DNA from: Psettodes erumei
Taxonomy: Eukaryota > Chordata > Actinopteri > Pleuronectiformes > Psettodidae
DNA: 64,000 nt
Reading direction: 5' to 3'
Assembly: GCA_016785225.1 (NCBI GenBank)
Contig: JAFBJZ010000941.1
Coordinates: forward strand, 434,001-498,000
Shown here one piece after another: positions 38,285 to 49,100 of this stretch. How positions within the stretch are numbered: the first letter of the stretch is position 1; each line of letters opens with the position of its first letter. A program made the position numbers and the translations under genes. The notes under the pieces were generated by a model. The model worked only from the letters and a program-made list of their open reading frames with translations. It ran no database searches and was not told where the DNA came from.

Positions 38285-38480
38285 TGCTTGCAGTTTGATT
38301 CGGTGTGAATTAATTGCTCCTCATATGGGAGACGGCACGCGATTAGTCTCAATCCTGATAATGGCGTGTGGCTCGGCCGCGGGGAATACGCTGCCAATTT
38401 GCTCACAGCGCATCTGCCAAATGATTGGTGTTTACACGCCACATCCCCCGAGGAGTCTTTGTCACAACGCCACTTCTTAC
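38285..38480. promoter_or_regulatory. Candidate conserved noncoding element
   Basis: Complex block inside pyrimidine-rich DNA: GTGTGAATTAATTGCTCC, CGCGATTAGTCTCAATCC, CTGATAATGGCGTGTGG, GCTGCCAATTTGCTCACAGC, CTGCCAAATGATTGGTG (CCAAT box on either strand). Confidence 0.35.
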
Positions 38481-40341
38481 ATCTCAATAACGCGCGGGGT
38501 CCCGAGGCAGACGTCACCGACGACGCCGGTGTGCGCCGCAGGCCTCCCGCTCCGACGCCTGACGTGCTCGACAGCGCCGATCGTGCGGCTTGAGCACCGG
38601 TCGAGGCTTTGTGTGCACATTTTTTGAATGTTCTTAATTTTTTTTTAACATGATCACGCCGTTCCCCAAACAGTTTACCCCCTCCTCGCGCACACCCTGG
38701 CCCGCTTTCTCCCCTCGGCCCCTCCCTCCCTCCCTCCCTCCTTCCATCTCTCCTCCCTAACACAGTGCTCCTTCTCGGCTGTCCCATTAATCACCCCTCT
38801 CTAATTAACAGGCCCACTGTTCCCAGTCTTCCCACTGCTCCCACTCCACACCTGGCCCAGCCCTGCTGCCCAGCAGGCACGCGGCGCGCGCCAACACGCC
38901 GACGCTCGCACGCGCATGCATATATGCACACAGCACAAGCTGGAGCGCAGCTGGCGACTGACCACCACAGAATCCCGCTCGGTGGATCAAAATGAGAAGA
39001 ATGGGAGAGTATGAGAAGAGTGCTTCAAAAAAAATAAGTTGTGTGTTAAATTGTGTGTGTGTGTGGGGGGGTTATGTGGAGAGTTGGTGTGGCTCCTTCC
39101 TCCCTGTCCCGCGCTCACCTTCCTCTTCGTTCATCACCTCATCAGCCCTCTCTTCCCTGCAATAACTCATACTTTTAACCTTTTCCTCACCCGCCGCTCC
39201 CTCCCCCTTCGCAGTTTTCGTTTTTACAACCCTCCTCACCCGTCCCCGCCTTTGACTCGCGTCCCGTCTCCGCCTTCCTTTCCCACCTTCTCCGTGTCCT
39301 CCCACCCCGTTAGCCAAGGTGGCCCGGCGATGCGGCGATGCCATCTGCCCGCGCAGCGTGTCCACAGCCTCGTGTCCACACACACTGGCCCACAGACGCG
39401 CAGCTTGGCAGGGACACCTTCCAGCGCAGGATATTCCAACATCCACGCTTCCGCCACCAGATCGCCACGGTCCCACGCATCGTGGAACCTATGTGTGCAA
39501 CGCACAAACACACGCGCAGCCCTGTTGAGTCACACGCTTCATCTGTCTCCCAACAGGGGGAGCCGAGGAGCATCTGCCGGAGCCGAGGCAGGAGTCGGCG
39601 GCGAGGGGCTGCTGTTACAGTAAGAGAACAAATCATTACAGCAGTCACATACTGCCTCATCATAGACAAACAGAGGAAATATGACCACATGGGCGTGTAT
39701 TCCACACTGACTACGAATGAAGTAAAACAAGGGAAAGCAACCAGCAATTACATGCAGATGCACATTTTTGAGGCCAGCGTCTTTTTTTTTTTTTTTTTTT
39801 TTGCGGCCTCTCAAAACGTTGCATCGCCGCATGCTTTGCGGATGTTTTGCTGCCGTAAGGCCGGTTGATCTGTCACAGAAACTTGAGAGTGAAGACGATG
39901 CGGCGTGGATAGACGCGGAGCAGCTTTGGAGCAGAAAGTGTGCAGAGCGTAACAGCTGGGACACAGCGCATTAAGCATCAGTCCATTAAGTCTTCCTAGA
40001 GAAAAGAAGCTTTTGGGCGCTTTTTTTTTTTTTTTTTTTTTTGGGCCATATCGATGCGTGTGCTTGCAATTAAATTATGGGGAAGGTATACATCATGTCG
40101 TAGCATGACAGTCAAAAAAGTCCAGGGTAAAAAGACACGGGAGGGAGTAATGTTTACGTGTTCCCCTATTGGTTATTTATGTAATTCATTAATTTATTTC
40201 AATCCTCCGCTCGTGTTGACATTGAACAAGACAGAAACAGAATTGATGGGAAATGCAGCAATTAGCAAATGAGCTCCAGGATGTGTCGCTGTTCGAGCTG
40301 TGTTCGGCGCTGCGTAGGGGTGCTGAGGGTATGAGTGTGTC

Positions 40342-40344
<3 letters not shown>
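38481..40344. other. Intergenic, no gene seen
   Basis: CpG-rich with (CCCT) tract near 38723-38742, T20 and T22 runs near 39781 and 40021, and long but unrecognised overlapping frames (up to 194 codons at 39039-39623) in cytosine-rich sequence. AT-rich segment 40165-40275 (TGTAATTCATTAATTTATTT, CAGCAATTAGCAAATGAG) is a weak element candidate. Confidence 0.5.

Positions 40345-40395
<51 letters not shown>
40345..40395 (+). repeat. (TG)25 microsatellite
   Basis: Uninterrupted TG run. Confidence 0.95.
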
Positions 40396-40399
<4 letters not shown>

Positions 40400-40920
40400 T
40401 GTTGCGCTGCCAGGTGCGAGTGGGGGTCTGTGGCAGTATATTTATTAGCGGCTGTCAGGGAGGTGACACTTTGATGAATGGTGCAGAGTAATCAGGGCTG
40501 GGCTGTGACAGGCTGCACTCACAGCCTTCTACCTGCCAAACAGCCCGGTCGCACACATGAACACACACACAAACGAGTTTGTTTGTGTACGCACGGAAAA
40601 CGCTACTGTATATGCACATGTACAAACACAACCTCCTGTAAACCCCCCCCCCGCCCGCCCGCCCCGCCGCGCCCACGTGAACGACGTCATCAAACTCTCC
40701 TCATCCTCTCTCCTCTCTTCACCTCCCTCTCCCTCATCTCAAAGCCCTTTTTTATACGAGTGTCTCCCATCCCAGCCTCCCCCGCCATGGCACTGTGGTT
40801 TTCATAACCTTTAACGACATAAAGATGATGGAAGACATCTTTCCGGAGATGAATGAAACGGATAAATTGGGTCAAGGCGGTCTGAGAGGGACGAGACAAA
40901 GCGACGGAGAGATTTGGGTT
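40396..40920. other. Intergenic, no gene seen
   Basis: CA-containing, then C-rich and pyrimidine-rich sequence. No coding similarity. Confidence 0.6.
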
Positions 40921-40929
40921 GAAAATATG

Positions 40930-41130
40930 CAGAGCTCTGTTGTTTTTTAATTGCTGGTGAGAGACAAGGTAGCCTTAATTAGTCCTCGTCTCTCTCCTGT
41001 TGTTCTGCAGGGTCATGTTTCTGTGACTTTTGACTAATTAGTCAACCACTGCAGTACTTTCCCCATTTAATAGGAATCATGCTCAATTTGGTGAGAGGGA
41101 GAATTCAGGCAGTTTGGGAAACAATTACAC
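40930..41130. promoter_or_regulatory. Candidate conserved noncoding element with a perfect TAATTA palindrome
   Basis: Unique block: TTTTTAATTGCTGGTGAG, AGCCTTAATTAGTCC, a 16-base palindrome TTGACTAATTAGTCAA at 41030-41045, CATTTAATAGGAATCATGC, AACAATTACACAAG. The palindrome would present two homeodomain half sites symmetrically. Confidence 0.42.
41030..41045. promoter_or_regulatory. Perfect 16-base palindrome TTGACTAATTAGTCAA
   Basis: Centred on the homeodomain site TAATTA with symmetric TGAC flanks (TGACTAATTAGTCA), the half site used by TALE and bZIP/MAF-type factors. Factor identity is inference. Confidence 0.5.
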
Positions 41131-43957
41131 AAGTTTTCCGTTTTTACTTACGGCGCCGCGACTCCGTTTTTTTTTCTTCTTCTTCTTCTTTTTTTCTTTC
41201 TCCCCTTCAGTTATATCTGTGTTTCCATGTAGATAGTGTCAATTTCAAAATGTCCAAACAACCGAAAAATCAAGCAACTGTTATACGCCGTCCTCGGAAA
41301 GAAACCACAGCACAATATTGTATTACAACTCAAACACAAAATGGAAATCATTACTTCTCTGCGGACCTTCTAATGCCTCCAAACCAGCAAGTAATGGGAG
41401 GTTGTAATCAAATAATTTCACTGAGGTTTGGGTTTCCAAACAGTTTTCCACTGATTCTATCGACAGACCGCAGTCTGGCCCTTAAGACGGGAGACAGGAG
41501 GGGTGACAGCAGAGAGAGGGAGGCAAACCGAGAGCGGAAAGAAAGAGACTAAACGAGAAGGAGGGAGACACTCCTCGACAGGAGAGGAGGAGGAGGAGAG
41601 AGGAAGTCATAAGGGAGCGGCAGGTATGTGCCACCACTCACCTTTTGTGAAACTGCAAAAAAAACCACAAACAAAAAAAAAACGTTCTCCGTTCTGATCA
41701 ACTTTTAATCTGTGAAGTCACATTTTAGCAGCGCACGTGGGGTGACATAATTTTCCCCGTTCCCAGTGCAGCTTCACTTTCCTAGAACCGAGTGTCATAT
41801 TCTTGCGAGGAAAGCGCAAAGGACGCAAGTGTAGTTATCTCCACCCCTCAGTTATGATTGAGACATGCATCCAAACTTAAAAAAAAACATTTAAACTAGT
41901 TTCTGTCTAGGTTGGTACTGTTGCACGTCATAAACGGCGTGAAGAAATGAAGAATCATTTGAAAGAAATTAATTGAGCGTCCCGGCGAATGGCTGAATGG
42001 ATAAATAGACTGGTAAGGATTCCCTCACTCTCTCGCCCTCTCCTTCTCTGAGGAGGACTCCTCGCCGGGTTGAGTGAACATTGACGGAGTAACGCTTATT
42101 CCCTCCGTCACGCCAGTGGAAATCAATTGGAGTGGTAATTGCAGTATTTGACCCCTCTCCTGTTCCCCTCCACGTCCCCGTCACCCTTCCGTCCGTGCGT
42201 CCTCCACGCTCTGACCGTAAAGACGAGCCGGGGACGGCCGGTCCATTTTACGCACCGGGCTTTTCCCCCCTAAACTTAACAGGACTGCGGTGACATAATT
42301 CACGGCGGCCTGATAAAATCCGAGAGGCAGATGAAAGACAAACAGGAAAAGGAGGAGAGGAGAGTCTGGACAAAGTTAACAAAAGCAGGAAGAGGGGATG
42401 GTGAATTAAGATGGAGAAGAGTTTACAGAAATTACAGCTGCCATCTGTGTGTGTGTGTGTGTGTGTTTTCTTTAATGTGTTTGGGTTGGAGATGGCTGGT
42501 CAGATGGGTAATGAGTGACCCTTCCTCCCTGGCACGGTTCTGCCGTCACACCAGTATTAATCTTCCCACATCACCCCCTCTCTGAACCGACAGTCGGCCT
42601 CTTGGGGCCGTGCGCACACGCTCGCAGACGTGCGCATGCACGCACACACACACACAGAGGCATTGATGCATGAGCGAGGTGGCAATGATGAATGGAGATG
42701 TTCTTAAGATCTGTTTAATAAGTGTTAGGCAGGGTCCCCGTGAGAGCGCTGGGCGAGGAGGAGGCCCATACATATCTGCAAATGGAACCCGGCTCGCTGG
42801 GGCTTGAATTACAGCCCGTTTGACTGCGTTTACGCCGCGCAGACAGGAACAAGCAGGACCGAAGAGAGAGGAGGGGTGCCGCAGAGTCGGGGACGTGGCG
42901 GAGGGCGAGGAAAACGAGCGGGGCAGATTCGCCCGCCCTTTGCAAACCTTTGTTTTGTTTTTTCAATCCCAGCGAGCGTATGGCAGGCCTCGCCGCAGCC
43001 CCACCTGTTGAGTCTGTGCGTGGGCGCGGGGGAGGGGTCGAAGGTGTCAGAGGTGCGAACCTTATGACTCGTCTTGACAGTCTGTAAGGATTACCCAGAC
43101 CGGGGTGACATCTCAAACAACCCGCCAACGTCTGCGCTCGGCTTTTGACACATCCATGTCAGTCAGCGCATTCACATGCATCCTAATGATTTGAGTCGTA
43201 CCACGATTATTCCAAATGTTATGTAAACGCCCCTATGTTATGGAGATCCATATTGAAATCGGAGTAAGCAGTAAGAAAGTGTGTGCCAAAGAGCTACTGG
43301 TGCTCATGTACCCTCTGTCGTCCCGTCTCTTCCTCTGTCCTGCAGAGTGTATATGCATGTCTTTATCTCCTCGTCCTCTACCTGTCGGCTTCAGGCCTCA
43401 GCTCTCAGAAGTCCCTCTCTTTTATTTCTCTCTCTCTCTCTCTTTGTCTGTTAGGAGCCCGGTCATGCAAGCTTGGTTTCTGCGTTGTCTGACAGCTGCT
43501 GCTGCTGCTGCTGCTGCCTGCCTACCCGCCCCCCCGCCTCTCTTTTAAACACGCGTCCTCATTTCTAAACTATCTATCATGCTGGCAGGGCCAGTGGGGC
43601 CTTTAAACTGTGGGATTGGCACTTTCTCAGCTGCTGAGCTGGAAAAGGGGGCCGCTCGCAGACAGACACGCGAGCGGCAGGGCGAACAGGAGGCGGCCTG
43701 TCTGAGTGCAGGTGGACCGGCGCTACTGCGAGCGGGAACGGGTGTGCCTGCAAAAGCCGAGAGCTCCCGCGGTGACCCGCCGCGCTCTTTTTTTTATTTT
43801 AAATTTTTATTTATTTATTTATTTTGACGTCGCTCGATGCAAACCCTCACCCTCCCACAAAAAAAAAAAAAGTTTGAGGAGCGAGGAGTCGTTTTAAGAA
43901 AATTAATTGGAAGGAAAGTCGATGTTTTGGAGATGGGACTGTGAAAGAGTGTGTGGA

Positions 43958-43960
<3 letters not shown>
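41131..43960. other. Intergenic, no gene seen
   Basis: Includes a TTC-rich tract near 41176-41210, GGA tract near 41580-41600, (TG)9 near 42447-42466, CT and (GCT)5 runs near 43429 and 43496. Segment 41965-42150 (AAATTAATTGAGC, AATGGATAAATAGACTGG, AATTGGAGTGGTAATTGCAG) is a weak element candidate. No gene. Confidence 0.5.

Positions 43961-44001
<41 letters not shown>
43961..44001 (+). repeat. (GT)20 microsatellite
   Basis: Uninterrupted GT run. Confidence 0.94.
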
Positions 44002-44003
<2 letters not shown>

Positions 44004-44106
44004 GCGGCTGTCTGCAACGAGTTGACAAACTCTGTCTCACTTGGGAGTGAGAGGTGTCGGAAAAGATGGGAACTGCTGACATCTGCGCGCACGCACAGAT
44101 GTGTGC

Positions 44107-44107
<1 letters not shown>

Positions 44108-44189
<82 letters not shown>
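44108..44189 (+). repeat. Compound (GT)24 then (GA)16 microsatellite
   Basis: A GT array passes through GCGA into an uninterrupted GA array. The 251-codon and 204-codon frames that cross it and the neighbouring GT run are repeat translations. Confidence 0.95.
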
Positions 44190-44191
<2 letters not shown>

Positions 44192-45420
44192 CCTGAGCGT
44201 ACGCGTGCCTGAACATCAAGATGCCACATTTGACAAACATGAAGAAATAACAATGCAGTGCTGTCAGCGGGTCTCGTCCCTGTCAGGGGGTTGGAAGCGA
44301 GCGCGGAGTGTGATTTTCTCAGACGAGCAGAGAACCCGCGATAACGCCTGCTATCGATGCGCGCGCGCAAACGCGCTTTCGACGCGCGCGCACATTCGCC
44401 GGGACCCTGATAATGATTCCGTGCGTTTACCAGCGACGGCGCTATCCCCAGTAGGGCAGGAAGTGTCGACACACAAAAAAAAAGTGCAGTCACAAGTTCT
44501 CTTACACACACTCGCATGCACCCTACTGCTAAAGGCCCATGTGGCAGTGTTAGCTGATGTGTGTTTCACCCCTTCACCCCCACACATCATCTCCCTCACC
44601 CGTCCCTTAATGCTTCTCCCTTCCAAGACCCCCCCCCACACACACACACACACACCGCCACCACGCAGCGCTCACTGTGCTCCCTGCGTCCTCTGACAGC
44701 CGAGGGATCACACCGGCGCCTCATCATCAAGAGCGGAGGTGTGAGGCCGTGCAGCGATATGTCCAGGAAGAGCGCATACATCCATCCCCTCTCAGTCTCA
44801 CTCCCGCAGGCAACAGTTGGCAGTCGGTGCCACTTGGCCGTCCCCGCCACATCCTGCCATGACGTTATTTGACAGTAGAAATGAGGGGCGCAGCCACTCT
44901 GTGCTCGACAAATAGGAGCTTAGCAACAAAGTGATGAAAGGACGCCACGTGACGTACCCGGGGTGGGGAAGAACCGAGCAATATGATGCATTAACTCAAT
45001 CGTATTTGTCACTTTCGATTTGCCTGAACATTTAACTGTTGAGTGAGCCCATCCATGTCACCTTGCAGCGGTTGGCAGAAAAATTTAGACGAAAAGTAAA
45101 ACTAAGCATTAATTTGGCCCCAGGAACTAAGCAGAATCCAGAGTTAAAGGACTTCTGGAGATTAATTTCAGGTCAGGAGAATTTCCATTCGTCTGCCGCT
45201 CAGAGAGAAAAACACTCAAATGGAGGGAGTGATTTATAACACATTTTTTTGTCAGTGTGCTTTTATTTAGCCAGTAATCTTTTATGATCTTTTTTTTTTT
45301 TTATCTATTTGTTGGTATCCTCGTGTTCAGGGGATTAGAGAAGAGTTGGTTGGGCCGACGTGCTGCTGACCTTTTCTGGTCCGTCAGTAGAGGGCAGTCT
45401 ATCCTCAGTGGTCCAGATAC

Positions 45421-45422
<2 letters not shown>
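44190..45422. other. Intergenic, no gene seen
   Basis: Very CpG-rich alternating purine-pyrimidine stretch at about 44355-44400, C/CA run near 44630-44655, and an AT-rich segment 45060-45290 (AGCATTAATTTGGCCCC, GGAGATTAATTTCAGG) as weak element candidate. CTCF-like motif near the right end. Confidence 0.5.
45384..45397 (+). promoter_or_regulatory. CTCF-like motif (best in window)
   Basis: TCAGTAGAGGGCAG matches the CTCF core CCASYAGRKGGCRS at 13 of 14 positions; only the first base differs. Confidence 0.4.
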
Positions 45423-45471
<49 letters not shown>

Positions 45472-45478
45472 GTGTGCG
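45423..45478 (+). repeat. (TG)n microsatellite with two GC interruptions
   Basis: About 28 TG units with two TGCG variants near the right end. Confidence 0.94.
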
Positions 45479-46450
45479 TTTAGTTAATTTCCCAGCACAG
45501 TGCTTGTTTTCTTGTGCTCTAATTACACCACGGCACATAGGCTACCTCTTTTTGTTGCTTTCTCTGTAGTCCACGCTCTTCCTCTGTTATACTCTCCGTG
45601 TGAAAGACCAGAGTGATCGCCACGGCGACTGCTTGGGCTCGTCTGTGCATAGCATCGGTGCGCAACCCTTCCTTTCACTGCCTCTCGAATTACTGGAAAT
45701 TCACCGAGTAAACAACACACGCTGGAGCTGCAGGAACTTAGTAATCGCAGGTGTAGTGATGGAACTGTTGGGAAAAACGAACTAAACGGATACTTGATGA
45801 AAAAAATCATTTATTTGTTCTGTGACACATAGCTGGTGGTTTCAAGTGTTGCAACTTAGTTTTTCAAAACTGTGCTATTTAATGAGCAGAGTCACTTTTC
45901 CCTGTGATCAGTGGATTTCTTACAAAATGAGCTCTCTTCATGAAAATTTCGAGCATCTCCTGAGAATTTCAGTTTGAGGTTTGAGCTGAAACTGTGACGT
46001 GGTCAGAACATATGGAGGGACGCAAGGTCTTATGTGCGAGTCTTATCTGCGAGTTTTAGTCAGAAAAACCTAAGATGATGCTTGCAGTGACTATTTACTG
46101 TAAATTAGCCTTTTGCGCAAGTTTTGCTCCTGGCTGCGAGCCTATAGAAAATGAAAAGCTTTTTCAAACGTCGGCGGCTGAGTTCTTCCTGTTCACGCCA
46201 CTTTCACGACGCAGCACAATTAGCAATCAGCAATTAGTTGTTGATTCTTTAGAATTAGTTTTCTATCATCACATTATTATATTGTGTTATACCTTCGCAG
46301 AAAAAGAACAGAGGCAAGTAATCTCTGTCTTATTTGCTTATTGCTAAATAATTGGAACCATAAAAATAAAATAAAAAAAACAGGAGAATGCCTAAGAGAA
46401 GTCATTTTATTGAATTATCATATCAGCAGCTATAATATGCACTTCCTTGT
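45479..46450. other. Intergenic, no gene seen
   Basis: AT-rich unique sequence, with an ATTAGCAATCAGCAATTAG tandem-like stretch near 46218-46236. No coding similarity. Confidence 0.6.
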
Positions 46451-47346
46451 CACTTTATTAGGAACACCTGTAAACCTGTTTATTTTGCAATGATCCAATC
46501 AGCCAATCAGATGACAGCTGTGTACACGCAGGTCAGGAGCTTCAGTTAATGTTCATCAAACGTTGACCTCAGTGACTTTGACCGTGGCGTGATCGGTGCC
46601 AGGTGGGCTGGTTTGAGTGCTGGTTTGAGTTTCAGCTCATCACACACTAGTTTGTATAGTTTTTACTCAGAATGGTGCGAAAAAAAACCCCCTTAAAACC
46701 ATCCAGCGAAGGGCAGTTCTGTGCACAGGATGAGAGACTGGTTGGAGCTGACAGAAGAGGCTACGATAACTCAGATAAGCACTCTGCACTGTGGTGAGCA
46801 GAAAAACACAGCCGTGAGGTGGACGGGCTACAACAGCAGAAGACCGCGTCGGGTTGGAAGAACAGAAATCGGAGGCTGCAGCGGGCTCACCAAAATTGGG
46901 CAGTTGACGACTGGAAAAAAAAAGTAGGGTCTGTGGATTCATGTCAAAAGCATGAATCCACAGACCCAACCTGCCTCATATACACAGTCTCGACTGCTGC
47001 CTGCGGTGTAATGGTGAGGAGAATGTTTCAGCCGTTAATACAAATCAATCATTGTTTAATGCTACAGTATACAGTTTTTAGTATTGTTGATGGAAACAGT
47101 TCACCCATCTTCTAATGGCTGTTTCCAGCCTAAAAATGCACCATGTAACAAACCAAGTCATCTCAAGCTGGTCTCAGGAACAGGACGTGGAGTTCAGTGA
47201 CCTTCAGGCCTCAGATCTGCATCCACGTGTACACCTTAGGCTTTAGGACGGTGTTGAATGCGTGAATGTGCGGCCGACAGGTCCTCAGAAGTGATTTGAT
47301 TGCAAAGGGAGTCCTCGCCTCTCAGTGTGGTGTTCCTAATAAAGTG
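46451..47346 (+). mobile_element. Decayed Tc1/mariner-like DNA transposon with CACTTTATTAGGAACACC inverted termini
   Basis: Perfect 18-base terminal inverted repeats lie at 46451-46468 and 47329-47346. The interior is a broken plus-strand transposase in several frames: an N-terminal GARWAGLS-like stretch near 46600, then AHQNWAVDDWKKK (46886-46924), QKHESTDPTCLI and GVMVRRMF. The DDE-domain motif normally reading QQDNAPCH is QPKNAPCN here (47124-47147), so the catalytic Asp is lost. Frameshifts and stops are many. The fish family consensus I recall spans roughly 1.1-1.3 kb, so about a quarter is deleted. The superfamily is inferred from the transposase; the family name is not certain. Confidence 0.75.
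46927..46967. repeat. Perfect 17-base inverted repeat (hairpin) inside the transposon
   Basis: GGGTCTGTGGATTCATG, a 7-base loop, then its exact reverse complement. The right arm is original transposase sequence (HESTDP); the left arm looks like an inverted copy made at a deletion point. Confidence 0.85.
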
Positions 47347-49100
47347 CCCGCTCGCTGAGTGAGTTCCTTGAAGTCAAGCTCTGACAGATGTCGCCTTTGC
47401 GAGCATTCAGCTCCCTGTTTACACATTTCACGACGCTGTAGCCACGTATTTAGCTTTGAAACACTTTGCGCTTAGCTTGCTGATGAGAGGAAAGGTTGTG
47501 TTTGTGGGTGCATGTGGCCGCGGAGCGTGTGTGTTTATACACGTTGAGTCGCCAGAGCGCGAGGTATTAGGGAGAGTACCTCGCTTGAGGTCAGTTTGTG
47601 CGCACTCCTCTGGACGCGCGAGGTTGAGGGAGCTGCGTGTGACCCTCTTCTGCAGTTCGCCCGCTTCCCATGGCTCACAGTTCACTTATCGCGGCTGTGA
47701 ATCATGCAGTTGCATATGCAGAGCGGGTTATTTCTGCAGGCTCTATTAGTCATCAGTCATTATTCTCAGGGTTAAGTAATACCACCCATATTGTGATCGC
47801 ACCAAACCTCTATTATGCCTTTACGGCAATGTATTAAGCAACCCTTATGGAACTCCTGACTCTTTTGTTTATATTAAATACGGTGAACTGATATATCTCC
47901 AGGAGATGCAGGTAATCAACTCCAGAGAGTGTGATCACCCTCGCATTCATATAAAGCTTCATATGGTACGCATTGTTATTGTGAGCTGATGGAGATTTGC
48001 TGGCACAAAACAGGATACACAACTCTAACTCACTCACTGTAACTATATTCATCTTTTACTGGAAACTGTCCTTATGTATTTTTTTCCCTCAGACACATTA
48101 GTCGGTGCAGTGTTTCTCGCTCGCCAACACGTCTCCTGTGCTTCTCGATTCGAGGAGACCGTAGTCGCGCTCGCGTTTATTTGTTCAGGTGTTCCGACGT
48201 GTCCGCGCGGGCTCAAGATGAGGCGGAGGCGGGATAAGAGTCTCTCAAGACGCATGGTTAGGATTGTCTTCAATTAGTGCGGTCCAGGAGAGACGAGGAG
48301 GAACAATGGGATATGGATTGGCACTCCTCTGGACAAGAGCGACGGCGCAAGATGGAGAGCGCGCGGGGGATGAAGGCAGCCCCTCCACCACCACCCTCTC
48401 TGGGTATAATCAGTTTCCTCTCTCTCTCCCTGTAGTCATGATCATTATTGCAACAATTAACTGAATGAACTGTCCCTTGTTCGGTCCCGCATCCGTCCTC
48501 TCCTCGGCCAGACGCGTGTCTCCATCTCTCCATGTTTTTTTGTTGTGGCAGTGGAGGCTCGGTGAGACGGTGACTCATGGATCTGTTGTGTGAACTTGAT
48601 CAGATGTACATGCCGAGTTGGTGGAGCAACATGGAAGTCATTAGTCTGGCCGGCAGCGTGGCTCGAGGGAGGGGGGGGGCTGTCAGCTGTCTGGCCACCA
48701 CTTTGGTTCAGTTTAAAGTCAACAACAAACACTGTGTCAAACTGAAACTGGAACGATAACCAAAACAACTAAAAGTGTGTAAGCCTGTGTTATTCGGAGC
48801 AATCAGCCCACTGCAAAAATGCAAAAAAACAAAAACAAAAATGAGCATTCACATTGTGATGTCGGTTTACCTTTCTACCTCCATCTTATTCCCCCCCCCC
48901 AAAAAAAAGCTTAATAACTATTCAGCATGATGCTAAAATGGTGAAACATCTTATGAGATTTTTTATTTTTTAAAATTTTTCCCATCATCAAGTTGAAGAC
49001 GGTCAAATGCCACAGGAAAAAGGACTGAACGTTTACGTTGGCGTGTCCAGCGGCAAAGTGTGCTACCGGGGCCTGTTAGGTTGAAGCCCGGTGCCGTCAA
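47347..49100. other. Intergenic, no gene seen
   Basis: Unique sequence with moderate AT content at 47760-48060. Short C/A homopolymers near 48890. Open frames up to 103 codons match nothing known. Confidence 0.6.

Noticed and set aside
37950..38787. 225-codon plus frame and 198-codon minus frame, overlapping
   Set aside because: Ser/Pro/Arg-rich mirror images in pyrimidine-rich CpG DNA; no domain, no splice context.
43903..44696. 251-codon plus and 204-codon minus frames
   Set aside because: Built on two GT arrays and a GA array; no protein-like sequence outside them.
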